Counted from the first letter of the stretch, positions 50,486 to 61,217 are shown. The stretch is 64,000 nt of DNA from Heligmosomoides polygyrus polygyrus (GCA_947396885.1 OX377204.1:93196728-93260727); one strand, 5' to 3'. Translations and numbers: made by a program. The notes: generated by a model not told the origin, from the letters alone.

Positions 50486-51276
50486 ATGAAAGGTTCCCAA
50501 CTCGTGATGAGCTTTTGCGATGCGATTTATATAGGATAGGCCGTGTGGGCGGAGTCCAGAATTACAGTTAGTTTTTGCTGAACGCTTTAAAGGCCGGAAA
50601 AAGCGGTATGCGCAACAATCATCAACACCTATGACACCCCACGAGACGTGTCTCAGTGGCGCAGTCAGGGGAGTACCGCCTCATAGGAACCCACCGGCGG
50701 GCTTTCGAGTTCGAGTCCGCCTACTGTTGGTATTTTTGCCCATGGTAGTTTCTGGTTTTTACGCTGGCTCATGATCAAAGGAGTCAATTTTAGGCCATCA
50801 ATGCTTACAACAGACCAAGGCTGTCAGTTTGCGCCATTATATGCACCAACGATACCGTAGAGAAGTGATATGGTGAGATACGCATCGTTGAAAAACTAGC
50901 ACATATGAAGGCGCAAATAGACATCCTTGGCTTGTTGTAAGCATTGATGGTCTAAAATTGACTTCCGTGATCATGAGCAAGCGTAATAACAAGAAACTAA
51001 TATGTGCAAAATAGTGGCAGTTCGCGGACTCGAACTCAATGCCTGACGGTGTCATCCTATGGGGCGGCACTCCTACCGACTGCGCCACCGAGGCACATCT
51101 CGTGGGGTGTCATAGGGGTTGATTGTTGTTCCTCACACGTTTTTACATCCCTTTTTCCGGTCTTTAAAAAAGCGTCCAGCAAAAACTGACTGTAATTCTG
51201 GACTCCGCTCACATAGCCGTTCATCCTATCTGAATAGCATCGCAAAAGCTCACCACGAGTTGGGAGCCTTTCCTTG
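50486..51276. repeat. Foldback element with a tRNA-like unit in each arm
   Basis: Inverted arms of about 330 bp: shared motifs TTCCCAACTCGTGATGAGC, TTTTTGCTGGACGC-type and AAGCATTGATGG. The left arm has, on plus, A-box-like GTGGCGCAGTCAGGGGAG and B-box-like GAGTTCGAGTCCGCC (50655-50725); the right arm has the same on minus (GGTGGCGCAGTCGG, GAGTTCGAGTCCGCG; 51090-51020). Both point to the centre. It ends about 55 bp from the stop of the CHRAC1-like gene. Confidence 0.8.
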
Positions 51277-51330
51277 TGAGATCGACAATGCGGATAGTCA
51301 ACAGCAAGACAATTTACAGCAGAATGAGAG

Positions 51331-51684
51331 CTAATCCTCTTCGCCGGCTTTCAGCTGCCGAAGAGCGGCCTCATAGGTCAGGCGCCTTGGGAAGAAGTCA
51401 TGCATATACTCCAGCTCGTCATTCTCCAACACGTATTCGGCCACTTCGTCATAGTCGATATGCTCTCCATATTGTTTCGCAACGCTTTTCACCAAATGCT
51501 CCATGAATAACTCAGCGCCTTTTGCAATGCAGAACAGCGCGTCCGGCGATAGCGGCAACGCATCAGGCACTGTTCCGATGATCGTCTTCACGCGGGGGAG
51601 AGGAAGCGCTGCTTGACCGGCGTCATCTCTGCCAAGCTCGTCGTACTGTGAATCCGACGGCGAATCTCTTCCGCTGTCGTCCAT
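51331..51684 (-). CDS. Histone-fold protein, CHRAC1/POLE4-like
   Basis: 117 codons, one exon, ATG at 51684-51682, stop TAG at 51331. After an acidic Ser/Asp-rich start (MDDSGRDSPSDSQYDELG), residues 30-115 form an H2A/NF-YC-type histone fold: LPLPRVKTIIGTVPDA, SPDALFCIAKGAELFMEH, IDYDEVAEYV, MHDFFPRRLTYEAALRQL. Human CHRAC1 has LPLSRIRVIMKSSPEV, TAKATELFVQ, LTYSDLA and FLADILPKKI at the same places. Such proteins pair with a POLE3/CHRAC14-type partner in the CHRAC/ACF nucleosome-sliding complex, or in DNA polymerase epsilon as POLE4. An acceptor-like CATTTGCAG lies 11 bases upstream of the ATG, so a 5' UTR intron is possible. The frame also extends upstream to 51720, but the Met at 51684 fits the family length better. 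Confidence 0.85.
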   Translation of the reverse strand: MDDSGRDSPSDSQYDELGRDDAGQAALPLPRVKTIIGTVPDALPLSPDALFCIAKGAELFMEHLVKSVAKQYGEHIDYDEVAEYVLENDELEYMHDFFPRRLTYEAALRQLKAGEED

Positions 51685-51924
51685 CTCGGTTCGTCTGCAA
51701 ATGCATTCTTTAATAATCACGAGAGATAACCGAACATGGAACAGAGAGTATGAAAATTATCTCACGAAGAATCAGAGATGGAGAAGTGACAATGGGAGAA
51801 AGAAATGAAGTTAACGGGAGAAAAATTATCGAATGCTCGAAACTGACTGATAAGCTTTAAGGAAGCTGACGAATCTAAATCTGAACAAAGCAAAAACAAC
51901 CATCGCTGGCGATATGTACCATTA

Positions 51925-52005
51925 TCAAGTCGAACTGGACACTTCTCAGATCAAATTAGACACTTTTCAAACCAAATTGGACACTCTTCTAAGCTAACCT
52001 AACAA
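51925..52005 (+). repeat. Tandem 22-bp iterons
   Basis: CGAACTGGACACTTCTCAG, AAATTAGACACTTTTCA and CAAATTGGACACTCTTC in tandem, cut at the right by the foldback 52010-53523; inverse or related sequence resumes at about 53540. Confidence 0.6.
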
Positions 52006-52009
52006 AAAC

Positions 52010-53523
52010 AGCCTCCAGAGTGGCCGTGAGCTTTGTGATGCAATTTTTACAGGATGTAGGGTCCCGTGTGGGGAGTCCACACCATAGTTACTATTTTCGG
52101 AATGCTCTTCTGTGGTCGAAAAAAAAACCGTCTGGACGCGTGAGCGCGCAGCTAATAACGCCCTGCTGCCACACGGTCCGATGTGGTCCGTTGGCGTAGT
52201 GATAACAGGGTCGCCTCTTGGGTGTACCGAGCGGGTTTGATGGTTTGGTCCCCGGTGCCGCCAATGCTTTTGCACATCGGATCGTTATTATTATGGACTT
52301 GCCTGGTCACAGGCGTCAATTTGTGCACGAATAATGCTTTTAGTATTTGAACCTAGCCTTTTGGGCTTTCGTTTGAGTTACCTCTCAATGGATCGTATTT
52401 GCACTATATCATTCTATTGGGTCGCTAACATAAAAAATTCTTGCTCATATAAAGTAACTGCTTTTATTGCTGACAATGATAACAACAATTTTGATAAGGA
52501 ACTATGAAACATTTAAAACATTATCGCTTATCACACCAGCAGCATCTTGCAAACGCTAGGGACGAACAATCCTCCTCTCCCTGACAAGGCATCATTACTT
52601 CTTCTTCGTTGAAGGCATAATCGGCAGGCGTAGAGAAGGGCCCCGGGGTGATCATCAACTTATCCAGCCGCCACCCAAGCGTATGCCAGACACGGCCGGA
52701 ATACCGGAGCGCAGAACTGCCGATAGGTCTGGCTTATAATCTGCAATTGAGCAAATGCGTGCGAATGGAATCCAATTCGTACGATGTTCAACGCTATTTA
52801 CTTACTTTCAAGATGCTTTTTCTGTTGTGTAGCAAATTCCGGGTGATGCTGTATCAAATAATCATGCACCCGGCGGGTGAAAAGGACGTTTTATTGTTAA
52901 TGTTAAATTCTTACCGGCATAAAACCAAATTCATACCTATCCCGTGAAGTTTATATATTTGTGTGCATTTACGGTATTGTTGCTGATGGAATTCGGCTAC
53001 ATTGCACCATGGCATTACACGGCCTGTCGTAAATTTGGGTGTGTGGTGCACCACACACCTAAATTTACGACAGACCGTGTAATGCCATGGTGCAATGTAG
53101 CCGAATCCTTGCTGATGTGGTACAGTGCAAATACGATCCATTGAGAGGTAACTCAAACGAAAGCCCAAAAAGGTTAGGTTCAAATATTAAAAGCATTATT
53201 CGTGCACAAATTGACGCCTGTGACCAGGCAAGTCCATAATAATAACGATCCGATGTGTGCAAAAACATTGGCGGCACCGGGGACCGAACCATCAAACCCG
53301 CTCGGTGCAGCCGAGAGGCGACCCTGTTACCACTACGCCAACGGACCACATCGGACCGTGTGGCAGCAGGGCGTTATGAGTTGCGCGCTCACACGTCCAG
53401 ACGGTTTTTTTTTTCGACCACAGATGAGCATTCCGAAAAAGAAACTATGGTTTTGGACTACCCACACGGTAGCCTACATCCTGTAAAAATTGCATCGCAG
53501 AAGCTCACGGCCACTCTGGAGGC
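52010..53523. repeat. Foldback element with tRNA-like heads and a palindrome near one arm
   Basis: Arms 52010-52407 and 53112-53523 are inverted copies (ends AGCCTCCAGAGTGGCCGTGA). Each holds a tRNA-like unit facing inward: A-box-like GTTGGCGTAGTGATAACAG and B-box-like GATGGTTTGGTCCCCGG at 52195-52260 (plus), mirrored at 53345-53250 (minus). The loop (52408-53111) contains the 116-bp palindrome and unrelated AT-rich sequence. Confidence 0.8.
52991..53106. repeat. Near-perfect 116-bp palindrome without a loop
   Basis: ATTCGGCTACATTGCACCAT... mirrors exactly about 53048/53049 (GTGTGGTG|CACCACAC). The 58-bp arms differ at two positions. Same sequence as the ends of the foldback at 33106-34009. 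Confidence 0.9.
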
Positions 53524-53614
53524 TATCTTTGTGAGACTTTTCAAATTAAGGACAACTCTTCCAAATCGTAATGTAATCATATTCGCGCTTTAAATAAAAA
53601 AAAAATAGAACAAT

Positions 53615-53983
53615 CTAAGATGAAGAAGTGACACCGCAAATCCATAGCACTTCCCGTTGACGGCGATCAAATGAAGAGGGCAGGTATAGCTGCCTGATAA
53701 CAACAGTTGGGTACGAAACGTAAGCGACGGGAATCCGGGACGGGTCAGAGGAGTGAACGCATATCAAACAGTGCGTCGCCGGAGCCCATTTGAGAAAACC
53801 AAGCCAGAAGAACCTGCTGAGGCGCTGAGTCACGAATGTCAGCGGACGGGAAGGTGTCAGATATTTAGCGAACAAGACAACGAGAAGACACAGAGATAGG
53901 AAACTATCAGTGAGTAGTCGCTTAGACGACAGAGGGTACAACGCCGCTGTACTTTTTCTTAAAGCCCTGTCGACGCAAGGCAT
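53615..53983 (-). CDS. Unassigned ORF, 122 codons
   Basis: MPCVDRALRKSTAALYPL, FLSLCLLVVLFAKYL (a possible membrane segment), RFFWLGFLKWAPATHCL, VVIRQLYLPSSFDRRQRE. It is longer than most chance frames here and outside recognised repeats, but without splice-site or family support. Low confidence. Confidence 0.2.
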   Translation of the reverse strand: MPCVDRALRKSTAALYPLSSKRLLTDSFLSLCLLVVLFAKYLTPSRPLTFVTQRLSRFFWLGFLKWAPATHCLICVHSSDPSRIPVAYVSYPTVVIRQLYLPSSFDRRQREVLWICGVTSSS

Positions 53984-54148
53984 GCATCATCAATGGCGCT
54001 CTTTTTCAGACATGACACCTATTCCTGAACCATTTCAATGAATCCTAGACGGGTATTGTGCTGCTAAAAAGCCCCTCTTTCCAAATCTCCTATTTCTGAA
54101 CCGCCTTGGCATTTTAGCAAAATGCTGTTTTTCCTCTTATGCCAACAG

Positions 54149-54283
54149 GGGCTAGATTCATCAACTACTTACCGCCCCTAACGGTGAAAATACCGCCAAA
54201 CCTGATGCTGATGATTGATTGGCCGTTTGGCAACACATTTTACTGTTGCGGGCCGGTAAGTAAGCGGTTGATGAATCTGGCCC
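54149..54283. mobile_element. GGGCC(A)GATTCA MITE
   Basis: GGGCTAGATTCATCAAC to GGTTGATGAATCTGGCCC; CAG at the left, CAC or ACG at the right. Inner AACGGTGAAAATACCGCC is shared with 49005. Confidence 0.7.
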
Positions 54284-54597
54284 ACGTTGGTAGGTCAATC
54301 TTTATTCTAGGCTTGAAGTTTCAACCCCGATATTGCCGCCTTCAGGGACATGACAATCCACGACTGGAGTGAAGCGAGTGTGCTGCCAGCTCAATGTCGT
54401 AAACCAGCGGCAACCGCCATACTCCAGTGATGGATTGGCATGCCTATGAAGAGGAAGACACGGTGAAAGATCAGGACTACAATAAGGTTCCATTCCCCAA
54501 TCTCGCTGGCATAATAAGCTATGTTTCTCCTTGTATTCTCGCTTTCTAGATGTTCATTAACTTCTTGTACCAAATAAAGATGGATGTGTCTAGTGGA

Positions 54598-54830
54598 GGA
54601 AGCGTAGTAGCGCAGTCGGACGACGCGCCGTCTGTCACGTGCACTCTGAATCGAGTTTCTTGGTTCCGCTCCCTTCAGCTCAACCAAGCCCTCCATCCCT
54701 TCCAATGCAGTGACATCGTACCAGAGTTGTCTGAGAAAAATTCTGACTTGTGGGTCATTTGGACACCGCAAGTCATTGAAAAGACGAAATACGCCACCCA
54801 GTTGCCTGCACGATAGCAAGTAGAATTAGT
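54598..54830 (+). mobile_element. SINE-1 copy, strongly diverged
   Basis: Head GCGTAGTAGCGCAGTCGG, then recognisable AACCAAGCCCTCCATCCC and GCAAGTCATTG, with many changes and losses. Confidence 0.6.
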
Positions 54831-54904
54831 CTTCGCAGCGCATTTCAATCAACGGTTGGCCAGTGCAGTCCTTTACGCTTTTCTTCTTTCTGCTTGCGAA
54901 AGGG

Positions 54905-55198
54905 ATATAAAGGATAAAGGATAAAGGACGGCGTTATTCAATCCCTTCTGGGATGCGCCAGCGCATTCTACTTCGATGTCGTGGAGGCGACATGAATGCG
55001 TATTTGGCCATACAATGACTTGCGGTGGCCAGCCGATGAACAAGTGGCGCTTTATCCTTCCCAGACAAGTCTGGTACCAATTCGCCGGCCCCGGAGGGAT
55101 GGAAGGCTTGGTTGACCCGGGCGGGAAATCCGAACCAGGAACCTGGTATCGGGTGCACGCGACAGTCGCGCCTCCTCCGACTGCGCTACACGCGCCCA
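54905..55198 (-). mobile_element. SINE-1 copy, well preserved
   Basis: Minus-strand full-length copy with two tail units (GGATAAAGGATAAAGGACGG) at the left and GCTACACGCGCCC at the right. Confidence 0.85.
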
Positions 55199-55374
55199 AT
55201 GAAAGAATATATAAAATATTTAATTATATTAATATATCAATCAGTCAAAATGTAAAAGAAATGAATAATAACTGCAAATATATTTACAAAACATATAATA
55301 TAACAACATATATAAAAAATATACCGATTACCCATACCATTTTATTATATGGGTCGAGTACTCATGCAAGCGCC

Positions 55375-55455
55375 CTTCACAACTCCCCTAGGAGGATGAA
55401 TGCGTGGCACAACCCCCCCCCCCCCCCAGAGGGATTGACCGACGCCAACCTTTAA
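55375..55455 (+). mobile_element. SINE-1 3' fragment with poly-C tract
   Basis: GGATGAATGCGTGGC to GAGGGATTGACCGACGCC with a C tract where the consensus has CATCCCAAAA. Confidence 0.5.
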
Positions 55456-55533
55456 CGAATTATCGTTAAAAAAATTGAAACTAATCAGGAAAGAGTCTCA
55501 GTTGTAAGTACAAACGGTAAAAACGAAAAGCAC

Positions 55534-55898
55534 TGCGAGAATTCTCACCCTTCAAATAGTAGAGAAATATGTTCCATTTTTTCAAAGTCCTGGAACCTAC
55601 CGAGTTAGGTAGGCTAAAAGTTTACTATGAAATTACACAGTCTCATCACAAAATGGTTTCCAAACATCGAATATGCAGTTGAAAATGCAAAAATACTCCA
55701 AACTCAAGGAGTCAAAAACATTGGTCACGCCGCCAAGAAACACCATGTTTTTTACATATTCGATGTTTGGAAAGTATTTTGTGGTCAGACTGTGTAATTT
55801 CATGGTGAACTTTTAGCCTACATAACTCGGTATGTTCCAGGACTTTGAAAAAATGGAACATATTTTTCTACTATTAGAAGAATGAGATTCTCGCAGCG
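55534..55898. repeat. Foldback element
   Basis: GCGAGAATTCTCACCC-type left end against GATTCTCGC at the right; strong inner matches CCATTTTTTCAAAGTCCTGG, AAATTACACAGTCT and CCAAACATCGAATATG in inverse. AT-rich, no ORF. Confidence 0.75.
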
Positions 55899-55974
55899 GT
55901 GTTCGATTTCACCTTTCAAACGCCTGAGACCCCTTCCTGGTAAGCAATTATGACTCCCTATAATTAATGTATAT

Positions 55975-56370
55975 GATGAACACGATGCTCGAAGTGACAT
56001 GTCTCACGCAAGTGAAAGGCCTCTGGAGCTTCGAGCTTCGTCGACATTCGAAGACCAGAGACGCTGTCGCATGGGCCAAGTCGTCGAAAATTGGGTGGGC
56101 CGACCACGTAATGCGCTTCGCAGACACCCGCTGGACGACAGCCGACATGGACTGGATTCCGCGGGATGTCTAGAGAACACCAGCACGCCCACCAACGCGT
56201 TGGTCGGACTTCTTCGTGAAAGCCTTGGACGAACGATATAACTCTCTTCGTGTCCCTGGATCGAGGAGGATCCATTGCAGCACTCTGGCACGCGACAGGG
56301 ACGAAAGAAGACGCTACTGGCGTCCGCTCGAGTAACTCGATTATGAGGGGACAGTAGGTGATACATGTGA
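55975..56370 (+). mobile_element. RTE-type retrotransposon 3' end (family a)
   Basis: Plus strand across frames: MLEVTCLTQVKGL, ELRRHSKTRDAVAWAKSS, GWADHVMRFADTRW, DMDWIPRDV, then a TRWSD-like stretch and [20 protein letters not shown] end. The best RTE-a reading in the window after 3130. Confidence 0.8.
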
Positions 56371-56917
56371 TGATAAACACATCTTCTATCGCTTCTGGGA
56401 ACGTAAAGAAAGTTTCCAAAGAGTCACCTTCGGCCCGTGGGATGGAAAAAATTTACCACATCCCCAAAAGGAAATTGATTCCGAAACATGAAACAACACG
56501 ACTGCTCCGCGTCTAACAGCGAAACAACCACACTGATCTAATCTCATAACCAGAGAAGCCAGAGCCTGCTCACATGTTACTAAATCCCCACGGAATCCAT
56601 TAGATTTAACGTCTGGCCATCTGTCTCTGTTTCGTTGTGCGGATCAAAAACTACTGCCCTTAACAAAACACGTCCATCTATTAAGAAAAGCCGCGTCTGG
56701 TTAACAATGACTTTCCCTCGATCTCAAAAAAAAAACCAGCGGCCATGATTAATGGCCGCACGAAATAGAAACGGCGACGGACGCTTTCACTTGAAATTGG
56801 ACTTTTTTCATGTTCAATGACAAGAATGCAAAGGAAAACAATGCTTGACACTGGGCGGAATTCAGCACAGCGGAAGCAGTTGCACGCGGCGCCGAGTGAC
56901 ATATGAAACCAGACTGC
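56371..56917. other. No feature assigned
   Basis: A minus-strand ORF of 106 codons (56681-57001) overlaps a foldback arm and is not recognised. Confidence 0.3.
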
Positions 56918-57190
56918 GGAAAACAACGCAATCGCTGCAGGCAATGCGATTAAATCGAGTTGGAACCCTCCAGGAATTCGTGAACAACATCGCTCATCCA
57001 CTCCCTGTATTCAATAAAGCTAAATCACAATAGTAGGCCAAAGTACAGTCCTATAGAAACTGATTTAGCTTAGTGAATATAGAGACGGATGGCGATGGTG
57101 CCCATGAATTCCTAGAAAGTTCCAACTCGATTTGATCGCATCCCCTGCAGCGATTGCATTGTTTTCCACAGTCTTGTTTCACAGTACAGT
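56918..57190. repeat. Foldback element
   Basis: GGAAAACAACGCAATCGCTG and AAATCGAGTTGGAACCC at the left, inverted at the right; the loop is near AATAAAGCTAAATCAC (57010-57080). Confidence 0.75.
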
Positions 57191-57469
57191 ATAATATGAT
57201 ATAATATGGATCGACGTCACTTGCTCTTAGAAAAAAGCGAAATCATCTATTACTATTTCACACATCAGAAAATTGGAATCGAAATTACAGCTCTAGTGTC
57301 GATAAGAGCATCTAACACCCGAGGTGGTGTCGTTAAGTAGGACACTGACACCAAGCACAACTGTCGCCGTTTCTTCTTCACACAAAGGACACTCTCGTTA
57401 TATGAGAAGCTTCGCAAAATGCTTTATTTTGCCATCAAACTATAACGCTTTCAAAACATTTCTTCGTTC

Positions 57470-58037
57470 CTATAGTAAGATAGCAATGCAAACTACGCAT
57501 CGTGCACCGGAGAGATGTCTTCTGAGGGGAAGCCTTCGTCAGCAATGGCAAGAAGGCCTACGAAGCTCGGAGCTGCGGGAGAAGTCGCAATTAGCAGACC
57601 CGCTGCAGTACATGAAGAAGTCCAAATATCGCTGGGCCGGACACCTGCTTCGACGAAAGAACGATAGATGGAGTCTCCGTGTCACAGAATGGCTCCCGAG
57701 AGACCATAAAAGACCACTGGGACGACCGCCAACGCGATGGGCAGACTCATCCTCAAGATCTTTCAGAGAGCGGAGTCTGCCTCACTGGATGCAAGCAGCC
57801 AGAGATCGAGCGGTCTGGAAAAGTTATGGTCCCCGCTGAGAAGACCTCCAGCCGACAAAAGGATCATCAAAGTATCAAAGTAAGTAAGTAAAGGAAGATA
57901 CTTCTGATGTTGAGATCTCTTCATTAAACACTGGTTACGGTGTTGTATTTCTTGTGCGTATTAATTGTGTTGTATTTCTGTTGTAATCTTAGCACACCAA
58001 CATAGTCGTGTAATAAATAAATAAATAAATAAATAAA
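57470..58037 (+). mobile_element. RTE-type retrotransposon 3' end (family b) with ATAA tail
   Basis: Open from 57324 to 57839: QQWQEGLRSSELREKSQL, KSKYRWAGHLLRRKNDRW, SLRVTEWLPRDHKRPLGR, PPTRWADS, WMQAARDRAVWKSYGPR, the full RTE C-terminus with WAGH, GRPPTRW and ARDR..W. It is followed by a 3' UTR and (AAAT)n at 58013-58037. The 5' part is missing. Confidence 0.85.
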
Positions 58038-58396
58038 TATGGAATGTTGCTTAATAGTAGGCCAAAGTGCGGTACTATACGATCAAGCCAGGACGACGAA
58101 GAATGTTTCAAGGAGCATAAACGCCTCGCACGTCTCTGTCTTCCAAGCCAGATGTGTCGTCGTTACACTCCCGAAAATAGCGTTCCAGTTGGTCTCAGCC
58201 AGTCAGTGGTACACAAAATTCTGGACGTTCTGGACGTGAAATTTTTGTGACGCCTTTTTACGGAAATTTCTCGTTAAATTTTCGGCGAATTGTAAAATTT
58301 CGTTAAAAAATACAAAAACCTCCGAACTATTATTTCAAATGAAAGAAAAATCAGGAAAACGTTTTACGTCCCGACTTCAACAGGAAATAGGAAGTA

Positions 58397-58694
58397 CTCA
58401 GACAAAAGTCGGTTGGTAACCGAGCATGAAAGGATTTGAAACGGATTTACTGCTCGATTTGAAACCCTACCGTGTCTCCGACACTAAGTTGGTTAGTAAC
58501 CGAATTGAAACCGAGCACAGCGCAATGGCAACACGAGCTACGGGGGGTGTGGCAGCCTTTCGTGCTCGGTTCCAAAGCCTTTAATGGTCGCTCACTAACC
58601 AGCTTAGTGCCTGAGACACGGCAGGGATTCAAACCGAGCAGTAAATCCGTTTCACACCCTTTCATGCTCGGCTACTAACCGACTTTTGTCTGAG
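58397..58694. mobile_element. MITE with TCAGACAAAA ends, TA duplication
   Basis: CTCAGACAAAAGTCGG and exact inverse, TA on both sides, 298 bp, fully palindromic with inner GGTTAGTAACCGA. Confidence 0.85.
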
Positions 58695-58792
58695 TAATCT
58701 GGAACAGAACCATGACGCCATATCGCTTTCATTGGAATGATGCTCACTGTCTCCCATATAGCCATACCCCAAAAATAAGGTGCGAAAAAATG

Positions 58793-59275
58793 GGATCTAT
58801 CCTAGTCCGGGGGGGGCACATAGGTAACAAAATGAATGGAGCCTTACCGAGCGGCTCCTAGAGAACGAATTGGAACCTAAAAGAAACCAAAAACGAACGA
58901 ACAAAAAAATCGCCGCGTTTTCAACCGTCTCGGCGGGCAAAGAGCGACGGAATGGAGGCATGCCGCGTGCTGACCACCGGCTGACATGTTATAACCAGGA
59001 CCCAACATGGTGAATAGGGCACATGAAGCCGCATGCCGCGTGCTGACTGCTGCCTGACATGTTATAACCAGGACCCAACATGGTGAGGAGGGCACACAAC
59101 TTTGCCGGCTTACAACCGCAACAAATAAAATTTTTCGTCTTTTCTTCGTGACTTTTTTCTTGTTTACGGTCCTATGTTGTTCTGTAGGAGCCGCTCGGTA
59201 AGTCTCAAGTGAATTTGATATATATGTAATACTTTTTAGTTCTGTGGTCCCTCCCCCCCGAACTAGGATAGATCC
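58793..59275. mobile_element. GGATCTATCC long-palindrome element, exact 8-bp duplication
   Basis: GGATCTATCCTAGTCCGG to CTAGGATAGATCC, AAAAAATG identical at 58785-58792 and 59276-59283. Two GCATGCCGCGTGCTGAC units inside. Best copy for defining the family. Confidence 0.9.
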
Positions 59276-59283
59276 AAAAAATG

Positions 59284-59655
59284 CGCTATATCGGCATCTT
59301 TAACGATGAGCAGTAGCAGGATACTTAAAGAGAGATAGGGCGATTTGGTGGTATGGTGTTGACAAACTTTCGCGAAGAGGTTGATTAATGTGGACTCAAA
59401 GTTGAGGCTAAAGTGATTCACGCGCACGCGAAATGCGCCCATTGAGACTTGGCTCGCGGCCGCTATAAATACCTGATGAAATGCGATATCCTAAGCGGAA
59501 AGACGATAGAACAACACCAACCATCGAAGAAAATGTACACATAGTATCAAACAACCGTGAGAGATTAACAATGGTCTGCTCGCGTTGGTCGTAGGGTCCG
59601 CGCGCCAGAACCTGCATCCTGTAGCCGTTTATGTTGGACTACCCTACTTCGCGTG
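59284..59655. other. No feature assigned
   Basis: Between two elements; no ORF or RNA signal that I recognise. Confidence 0.3.
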
Positions 59656-59659
59656 AACA

Positions 59660-59948
59660 TAAAGGATAAAGGACGGCGTTACTCAATCACTTTTATGATG
59701 CACCAGACACTCTACTTCTACGGGATATCGTGGAGGCGATTTGAATGCGCATTTCGCCATACAATGACCTGCGGTGGCCATTCGATGAACAAGTCATCAC
59801 TTTATCCTTCCCAGAGGAGTCTGGTACCAAATCATCGATCCCGGAGGGATGGAAGGTTTGGTTAATACGGGCGGGAAATCCGAACTAGGAACCTGGTATC
59901 GGCTGCACGCGACAGTCGGCGCCTCCTCCGACTGCGCTTCACTCGCCC
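59660..59948 (-). mobile_element. SINE-1 copy
   Basis: Minus-strand full-length copy (AAAGGATAAAGGACGGCG to CTGCGCTTCACTCGCCC). Confidence 0.85.
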
Positions 59949-60039
59949 AAAAATAAACATCGTGCAGTATACTAAAACTAAAAAGCGATAACCTTTATTA
60001 CCAAGAGAAAGCATCATACCTTCACAACTTTGTATATCA

Positions 60040-61095
60040 TTTCGCGTCAAATTAGACACCTTTCAAATGAAATTGGACAAATTTAAGGAGACTTTTTGAA
60101 TTTTAAAAATTCATTTGTCCCAGTAAAAGAACGCGCTGTCTGAAATTCTATAAAAAAATGTTACTTTATAATGAAAAATTGTTGTTTATTAGAATTAGAT
60201 TTTCGCAGCTTTGTATATCATTTCCAAATTGGACACTTCTCAAATGAAATAGAACACCCTTCCAAGCAAGCTAGACGCTTTTGAAAAAAGATCGATTAAA
60301 CTGAACACCCTTCAAATTGAAAAGAGTTTCATTCACATTACACTAAGGACCCTCTGAGAAATTTAAATTATTTTTTAGAAAAATTTAATGTGACTTTTTC
60401 GAATTTTTTAGATTCATTTGTCCCAATAGATAAACGCACCGTCTGAAATTCTATGAAAAAAATTATTTTATAATAAAAAATTGTCGTTTAAAATTTGTAT
60501 TGGAGCACAGGAAAGCAAGATTGTAGCGTGCTAAAAGAAGAAACTGCGCCATGCCGTCATCTAATTCGATGCGATTTTTAATTTCAATAACAGAGCATAG
60601 AACAGATTCAGGTGTGTACTATGAATGGTAGCACATATAAGTGGTGTTTACTTGAAACTGAAAAATAAAGAATGTATGCTTTTTACAGTCATTTTTGCTT
60701 TTGGCAAGTGTGTAACTTCTTCACTTTTACCTCTTTCACTATGAAATGGAATTTCGGCTATCAATCAAATGAAAATTGCGATGCCTTAAACGAGCGCATG
60801 GCGCAATCTCTCTCTAGCACTAAAATTTTGCCTTGCTGACTGTAGAATAAACTTTAAGCCACAATTTTTCAATAAAAAATAAAAAATTTAAGACAGCGTC
60901 CACTTACTGGAGCAGGAAAATCAAAAACTTCAAAGCTTACACTAAATTTTCTTAAATAAAAAATATTCTGACCTTCTCCGAATGTCTCAGCGTGATTTTA
61001 AAGAAACTCGGTTTAATTTAGAAGGAGTTTAGCTTACTTTCCAGAACACCAGGGTTGCCTCAAAGTGTCCAATTCTGCTTAAAGTGTCCAATATT
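60040..61095. repeat. AT-rich element with GGACACTT iterons
   Basis: GCGTCAAATTAGACACC at 60046 and again 60225; inverted AAAGTGTCCAATTCTGC at 61062. Two parallel halves (60060-60190 and 60290-60490) share CATTTGTCCCA and GTCTGAAATTCTAT, so part of the element is duplicated. Confidence 0.6.
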
Positions 61096-61217
61096 TATTC
61101 ATTCATTCAATTAATTATTGCACTTATTTGTGCGCTTGACATAGTAAAGGAAAAACATAACACTTGACGAGCTTAAACGTTCCTCGATTTGATGTTACTC
61201 CTCATAGTAATAATATG

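Noticed and set aside
57324..57480. N-terminal extension of the RTE-b frame (MVSLSRTLTPSTTVAV)
   Set aside because: Open by chance; RTE similarity begins only near 57480, so this part is flanking sequence.
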